Assembly: GCA_900188465.1 (NCBI GenBank)
Contig: FZPE01000002.1
Location: forward strand, 62,001-126,000
Length of the DNA stretch: 64,000 bases
Reading direction: 5' to 3'
Source: Micrococcales bacterium KH10
GTDB taxonomy: Bacteria; Actinomycetota; Actinomycetes; Actinomycetales; Cellulomonadaceae
Made by a program: the position numbers and the translations under genes. Numbering within the stretch: the first letter of the stretch is position 1; each line of letters begins with the position of its first letter. A model generated the notes under the pieces. That model searched no databases. It was not told where the DNA came from and was given only the letters and a program-made list of their open reading frames with translations. Positions 61,018 to 64,000 of the stretch are shown here, piece by piece.

Positions 61018-61298
61018 GATGAGTTGTCAGAGAGTCGCTCAGTGTGCCAGCGGGAGAGTTCGGCTCGCATCTCTTCGGAACTGATTGCCCGCTCGGGATC
61101 AGCGCGCAACTCTTCGACGGAGGCGGCAACCTCAGTTCGTAGCCAGTTTTCGACGGCTTCTTCGCGTGCGAACAGTGCGCGCAAGCCGTCTCGGACGACC
61201 TCGCTCTCACTTGCATACGCGCCGGATGCTACACGCTCCTTGAGCGCGTCAGCCATGCTGTTAGGGAGGGTGATGCTGAGTTGCCTCGTGGTGCGCAT
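61014..61298 (-). CDS. parD: ParD-family antitoxin
   Basis: 94 residues. The N-terminal ribbon-helix-helix (RQLSITLPNSMADALKERVASGAYASESEVVRDGLRAL) would bind its own promoter; the acidic C-terminal helices (about 50-94) wrap the toxin. It is intact although its toxin is broken. GTGA coupling to parE shows they were one module. Confidence 0.92.
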   Translation of the reverse strand: MRTTRQLSITLPNSMADALKERVASGAYASESEVVRDGLRALFAREEAVENWLRTEVAASVEELRADPERAISSEEMRAELSRWHTERLSDNSS

Positions 61299-61852
61299 GA
61301 TCGAACCTCGCTTTCGATATGACTCAATCCTACTCGAGGCAGATCCACTTCAACAGTGGCTCAGGGCCTCCGGCCTATTTCAAAGTAGTTCGGGGGAACT
61401 TTCTCTTAAGAAGTGCAGTGTGGGATAACCGTAAGTGTGAGTGATTACGAGAAGGACTGGGTGCATGAAAAGTCCGCTGACGGATCCGCCCGCTTCGTCC
61501 TTGGCACATTGCGAATGTAACCCACTTGTTTGCTTTGGTATCAATCCCCGTGTTGCAGTGCCAAATTCCCTCGACCCTTAACTCTGCTCGGCGCATGGGG
61601 TGGGTTGATCACGTCCGTATCTTGTATCTCTGCTAACTGACATCGCTAAAGCAACTGATGCAGCCGGGTGTACCTGGGTCTCATCATATGGCGACCCGCT
61701 CGCGGACGGTCACCCTCAGCACCTCTCGCAGGCCGCCAACGGGCTGTCACTATTACTCTTCGACATGGGGGTACTTACCTCGGGTCAATAAGAATCGGCC
61801 TTGATGGATGTGATGGACGAGAACTCCATAGCAGGCTGGATAGGCTTCTCCC
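61299..61852. other. non-coding region between parD and the nuclease-like gene
   Basis: No gene is supported; open frames here have no family signatures. It must hold the divergent promoters of parD and of 61853. I see no clear hairpin. Confidence 0.4.
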
Positions 61853-62407
61853 ATGCGGAGTCAACTTCAGGGCGAAGATCGCTTCAGAGGCATTGACGCT
61901 TCCGTTTCGGAATTCTGGCGGTTCGCGCTATCCGATCTACGAGGAAACACGACGCGCGGCTACCTCGCGGAATTCCTGGTAGCGCGCGCCGTGGGCTCGG
62001 AACAAACACGGGTGGAATGGGACGCTTACGACGTCCGGGCTCAGGACGGCACGACAATTGAAGTGAAAACGTCAGGTTACTCCCAGTCCTGGCCGACAAG
62101 TAGGCCAGCAATAATCTCTTTTTCTGGCTTGCCCGGTCGACCAGGTAAGACTTCTTGGGACGCAGAAAGTAACACCTTCGGCCCAGCATTCGTTGCCGAC
62201 GTATACGTTTTCTGCGTCCACATGACTTTGCCCGGCGATGAGTATGACCCATTGAATATTGACGACTGGCAGTTCTACGTACTTCCTGGTGCGGCAGTCG
62301 CTGGCACTGGTCAGGGGTCTATGCGCCTATCCACAGTCAAGAGACTCGGTGGTAGGGGCGTGAATTGGAAAGAGCTGCGTTCGGAAATTGAGCGCACGAA
62401 GGAGTGA
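61853..62407 (+). CDS. PD-(D/E)XK-like putative nuclease, unknown specificity
   Basis: 184 residues. The frame is closed upstream at 61841, so ATG 61853 is the first start. RGYLAEFLVARAVG leads into VEWDAYDVRAQDGTTIEVKTSGYSQSW, which has the D-x(n)-EVK arrangement of the restriction-endonuclease fold with an N-terminal Glu helix. Next comes VADVYVFCVHM and DEYDPLNIDDWQFYVLP. This small family occurs in many actinomycetes without known function. A truncated paralogue lies at 63080-63439. The gene sits at the right end of the direct-repeat-bounded segment. Confidence 0.75.
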   Translation: MRSQLQGEDRFRGIDASVSEFWRFALSDLRGNTTRGYLAEFLVARAVGSEQTRVEWDAYDVRAQDGTTIEVKTSGYSQSWPTSRPAIISFSGLPGRPGKTSWDAESNTFGPAFVADVYVFCVHMTLPGDEYDPLNIDDWQFYVLPGAAVAGTGQGSMRLSTVKRLGGRGVNWKELRSEIERTKE

Positions 62408-62442
62408 ATCTGCGCCATCGTCGGACCGTTCTTTGCGCGAAA

Positions 62443-62466
62443 GAAAGCTGCGGGGTTTTCGCGTTG
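62443..62466 (+). repeat. 24-bp direct repeat, right copy
   Basis: Exact copy of 60155-60178. It carries only the 3' arm of the tRNA-Phe terminator plus downstream bases, and starts 35 nt after the nuclease-like gene. With the preceding CGCGAAA it can form a short hairpin. Confidence 0.88.
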
Positions 62467-62667
62467 CTAGATGAATGCCTATACGCCTGGCGACCGTCCA
62501 GCGATACACCCAGTTCCCGTCAAGCAGCGCTCCTCGGCCACATCACTTGCTGCCGTTTTTCCGTACCGCGCCTAGAATTTCACTAGCGCAAGAGCAAAAC
62601 CTCCGCAACCGATGGCGACTACGGTCACGCGGCCGCCAAGCACCGCACTTAAGGAACTGAACCACCA

Positions 62668-63087
62668 ATGATCCAAGACAAGCCGTCCGTGCTGTTCGTA
62701 TGCGTGAAGAACGGTGGCAAGTCACAGATGGCTGCGGCACTCATGCGTCTGCACGCAGGAGATGCCGTGCAAGTGCATTCTGCAGGCACTCATCCCGGTG
62801 CGGTGTTAAACACGCAATCCGTTGCGACAGTCGCAGAGGTCGGTGGGACGATGACTGGCGAGTACCCGAAACCCATCGACCCCGCGCTGTTGCACCGGGT
62901 CGATCGAATCGTCGTGATCGGTGACGAAGCAACGGTCGAGCCCGTACCCGAAATGTCCGGCACCATCGAGACCTGGGACATCGACGAGCCGAGCCTGCGC
63001 GGGGTCGAGGGCGAGGAGCGGATGCGACAGATTCGCGACCAACTTGCTGAGAAGGTTCAGCGCCTCGCAGCGCATCTTCTCAACTGA
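62668..63087 (+). CDS. arsC: low-molecular-weight phosphatase-type arsenate reductase (mycothiol type)
   Basis: 139 residues, LMW-PTP fold. The P-loop is VLFVCVKNGGKSQMAAALMR, with CysX5-Lys in place of the CX5R of true phosphatases, as in corynebacterial arsenate-mycothiol transferases. The acid loop appears as TWDIDEPS. The enzyme forms an arseno-mycothiol adduct that mycoredoxin then reduces, which agrees with mshD in this window. No arsR or arsenite exporter is adjacent. AAGGA lies about 12 nt upstream of the ATG. Confidence 0.85.
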   Translation: MIQDKPSVLFVCVKNGGKSQMAAALMRLHAGDAVQVHSAGTHPGAVLNTQSVATVAEVGGTMTGEYPKPIDPALLHRVDRIVVIGDEATVEPVPEMSGTIETWDIDEPSLRGVEGEERMRQIRDQLAEKVQRLAAHLLN

Positions 63088-63439
63088 TCGACTGCACATT
63101 GAGTTCTTCGAGAATCTGTCGAGGCAGCACCGCGAACGACCATTGCGACAAGTCCAACGAGTCGTACTCGTCGTGAGTTTGAGCCTTGTTGACGCAAAAT
63201 ACGTAGACATCAGCGTTGTAGGTTTTCTCGTCGGCCAAGATGTCTGTGTCTGGCGACCAGTAACGCGCCTTGAGGCTTCCGAACCGCAACTGAGACAGCG
63301 AGGCTTGAGACTATGCCTGGAGGTTCGGAATTGCAAAGGCCCAGAAATCGCTTAACGTCCCGTTCATCCTGATATATGGCTCTTCAGCGGGGATCCGATG
63401 GAACTCGAGGCGACTGATTCTTGCGTTGGTCTCGTCCAT
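63080..63439 (-). pseudogene. decayed paralogue of the PD-(D/E)XK-like gene
   Basis: One frame from ATG 63439 reads RMNGTLSDFWAFAIPNL (compare ASVSEFWRFALSDL in 61853), then TAG at 63311-63313, then FGSLKARYWSPDTD and YNADVYVFCVNKAQTHDEYDSLDLSQWSFAVLP (compare VADVYVFCVHM, DEYDPLNIDDWQFYVLP). About 45 residues including the D...EVK core are missing. It is therefore a deleted, stop-containing relic, convergent with arsC. Confidence 0.8.
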
Positions 63440-63832
63440 GATCTACTACCCTGTCGATTCCGCTAAACACCTTGGCGTTCTGGGTGGCGCGATTCCAGTC
63501 TGCCGGGCGACGCACCAGGCTAGGTTCACCGTTTCAGCGACCGAGAGTCCTGGGTTGCAGCAGATCCAGAGCATTATGGCACCCCACCCTCTCGGCGGCC
63601 TCGTCCGAATCAATTCGGTGCCAGCAACCCGTCGATCCCACTCAGCTTCGCGAAATTCACCTGAAACAATGCGGCAACAGCATCGAAAGTATGCGCGGTT
63701 AGGCTTCCATCACTCCAGGTGATCATTGGGTCCACCCGGTGACCCGTCGAGACTCCTCAACTCCCTCAACACTTTCACCATGGGGAATTCTCGACACAGA
63801 AACATCCCATGAACACTCCTCGAGGAGGATCG
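63440..63832. other. non-coding region before the last gene
   Basis: No gene is supported. The end contains GAGGAGGAT, the ribosome site for 63833. Confidence 0.4.
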
Positions 63833-64000
63833 ATGTCCCAGCACCAAACCCGTAAACACTCAAGACACACCCGGGTGGCGGTTATAACCGCCCTGACAAT
63901 GCTGTTCACGTTCCTGGCAGGTGCCGTCCCAGCCCGCGCGGCAGACCCGACACCCAGCCAGGCAGCATCGCTTTTGAAGCGAGACCTGCAAGGCCTGGTC
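63833..64000 (+). CDS. secreted protein, N-terminus only (runs off the window)
   Basis: ATG 63833 follows GAGGAGGAT by a few bases. A basic start (SQHQTRKHSRHTR) and a hydrophobic core (VAVITALTMLFTFLAGAV) ending PARA-AD form a signal peptide. The mature part begins ADPTPSQAASLLKRDLQGLV. Too little remains to name the family. Confidence 0.7.
   Translation, partial: MSQHQTRKHSRHTRVAVITALTMLFTFLAGAVPARAADPTPSQAASLLKRDLQGLV

Noticed and set aside
60976-63313. Amber reassignment or suppression, because parE and the relic at 63080 both have in-frame TAG
   Set aside because: Several intact genes here end in TAG (for example those ending at 779, 20105, 28525, 50493 and 53932), and the relic also has a large deletion, so decay explains it better.

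Overview
The window comes from an actinomycete (Actinomycetota). Evidence is a mycothiol synthase (MshD), a mycothiol-type arsenate reductase, the ppk1-mutT1 gene order known from mycobacteria, many ATGA-coupled gene pairs, frequent GTG starts and several apparently leaderless promoters with TANNNT -10 boxes. I cannot name the genus. There are no rRNA genes, no CRISPR array and no intact transposase.

Layout. 1-3.5 kb: end of an Old Yellow Enzyme gene, then an ECF sigma factor coupled to a membrane-anchored partner. 3.5-7.2 kb (minus strand): a copper unit of PCuAC chaperone, Tat-exported DyP peroxidase and CopC, plus a membrane protein. 7.2-16.4 kb: acetyl-CoA synthetase behind a perfect CRP-type site, mshD, then a phosphate block (ppk1-mutT1, convergent with pit and its DUF47 partner). 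16.5-20.1 kb: MFS exporter with its MarR regulator, msrB, and an M50-type membrane protease. 20.3-27 kb, starting at tRNA-Lys: an accessory stretch with two HNH nucleases, two helical proteins of unknown function, and a small protein coupled to a ClpP-like serine protease (SDH_sah type). 27.1-31.5 kb: ArsR/SRPBCC pair, DoxX/HxlR divergon, and a second copy of the sigma/membrane-partner pair. 31.6-35.9 kb: NnrS-like polytopic protein and a copper nitrite reductase with a fused plastocyanin domain. 36-42.7 kb (minus): RecB-like nuclease/SF1 helicase fusion, a secreted CARDB-like protein, and a DUF885 metallopeptidase.

43-54 kb holds the most striking locus: three tandem paralogous secreted right-handed beta-helix proteins of more than 1,000 residues each. 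They share the catalytic-looking core but carry different C-terminal modules (Ig-like repeats, chitin-binding CBM5/12 plus ricin lectin, or a Lys-rich cell-wall-type domain). Each gene ends in a strong hairpin terminator and has its own promoter region, which suggests an exported polysaccharide-acting set.

54-59.2 kb (minus): a frameshifted chromate transporter, then a four-gene Zur-type zinc ABC importer with two candidate Zur boxes. 59.2-60.2 kb: a zincin-like protein and a tRNA-Glu/Asp/Phe cluster. 60.15-62.47 kb: a 2.3-kb segment bounded by 24-bp direct repeats derived from the tRNA-Phe terminator, carrying a recombinase remnant, a ParE toxin killed by an amber codon, an intact ParD, and a PD-(D/E)XK-like protein. 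A decayed paralogue of that last gene lies just outside, beyond an arsenate reductase. The window ends in the start of a secreted protein.
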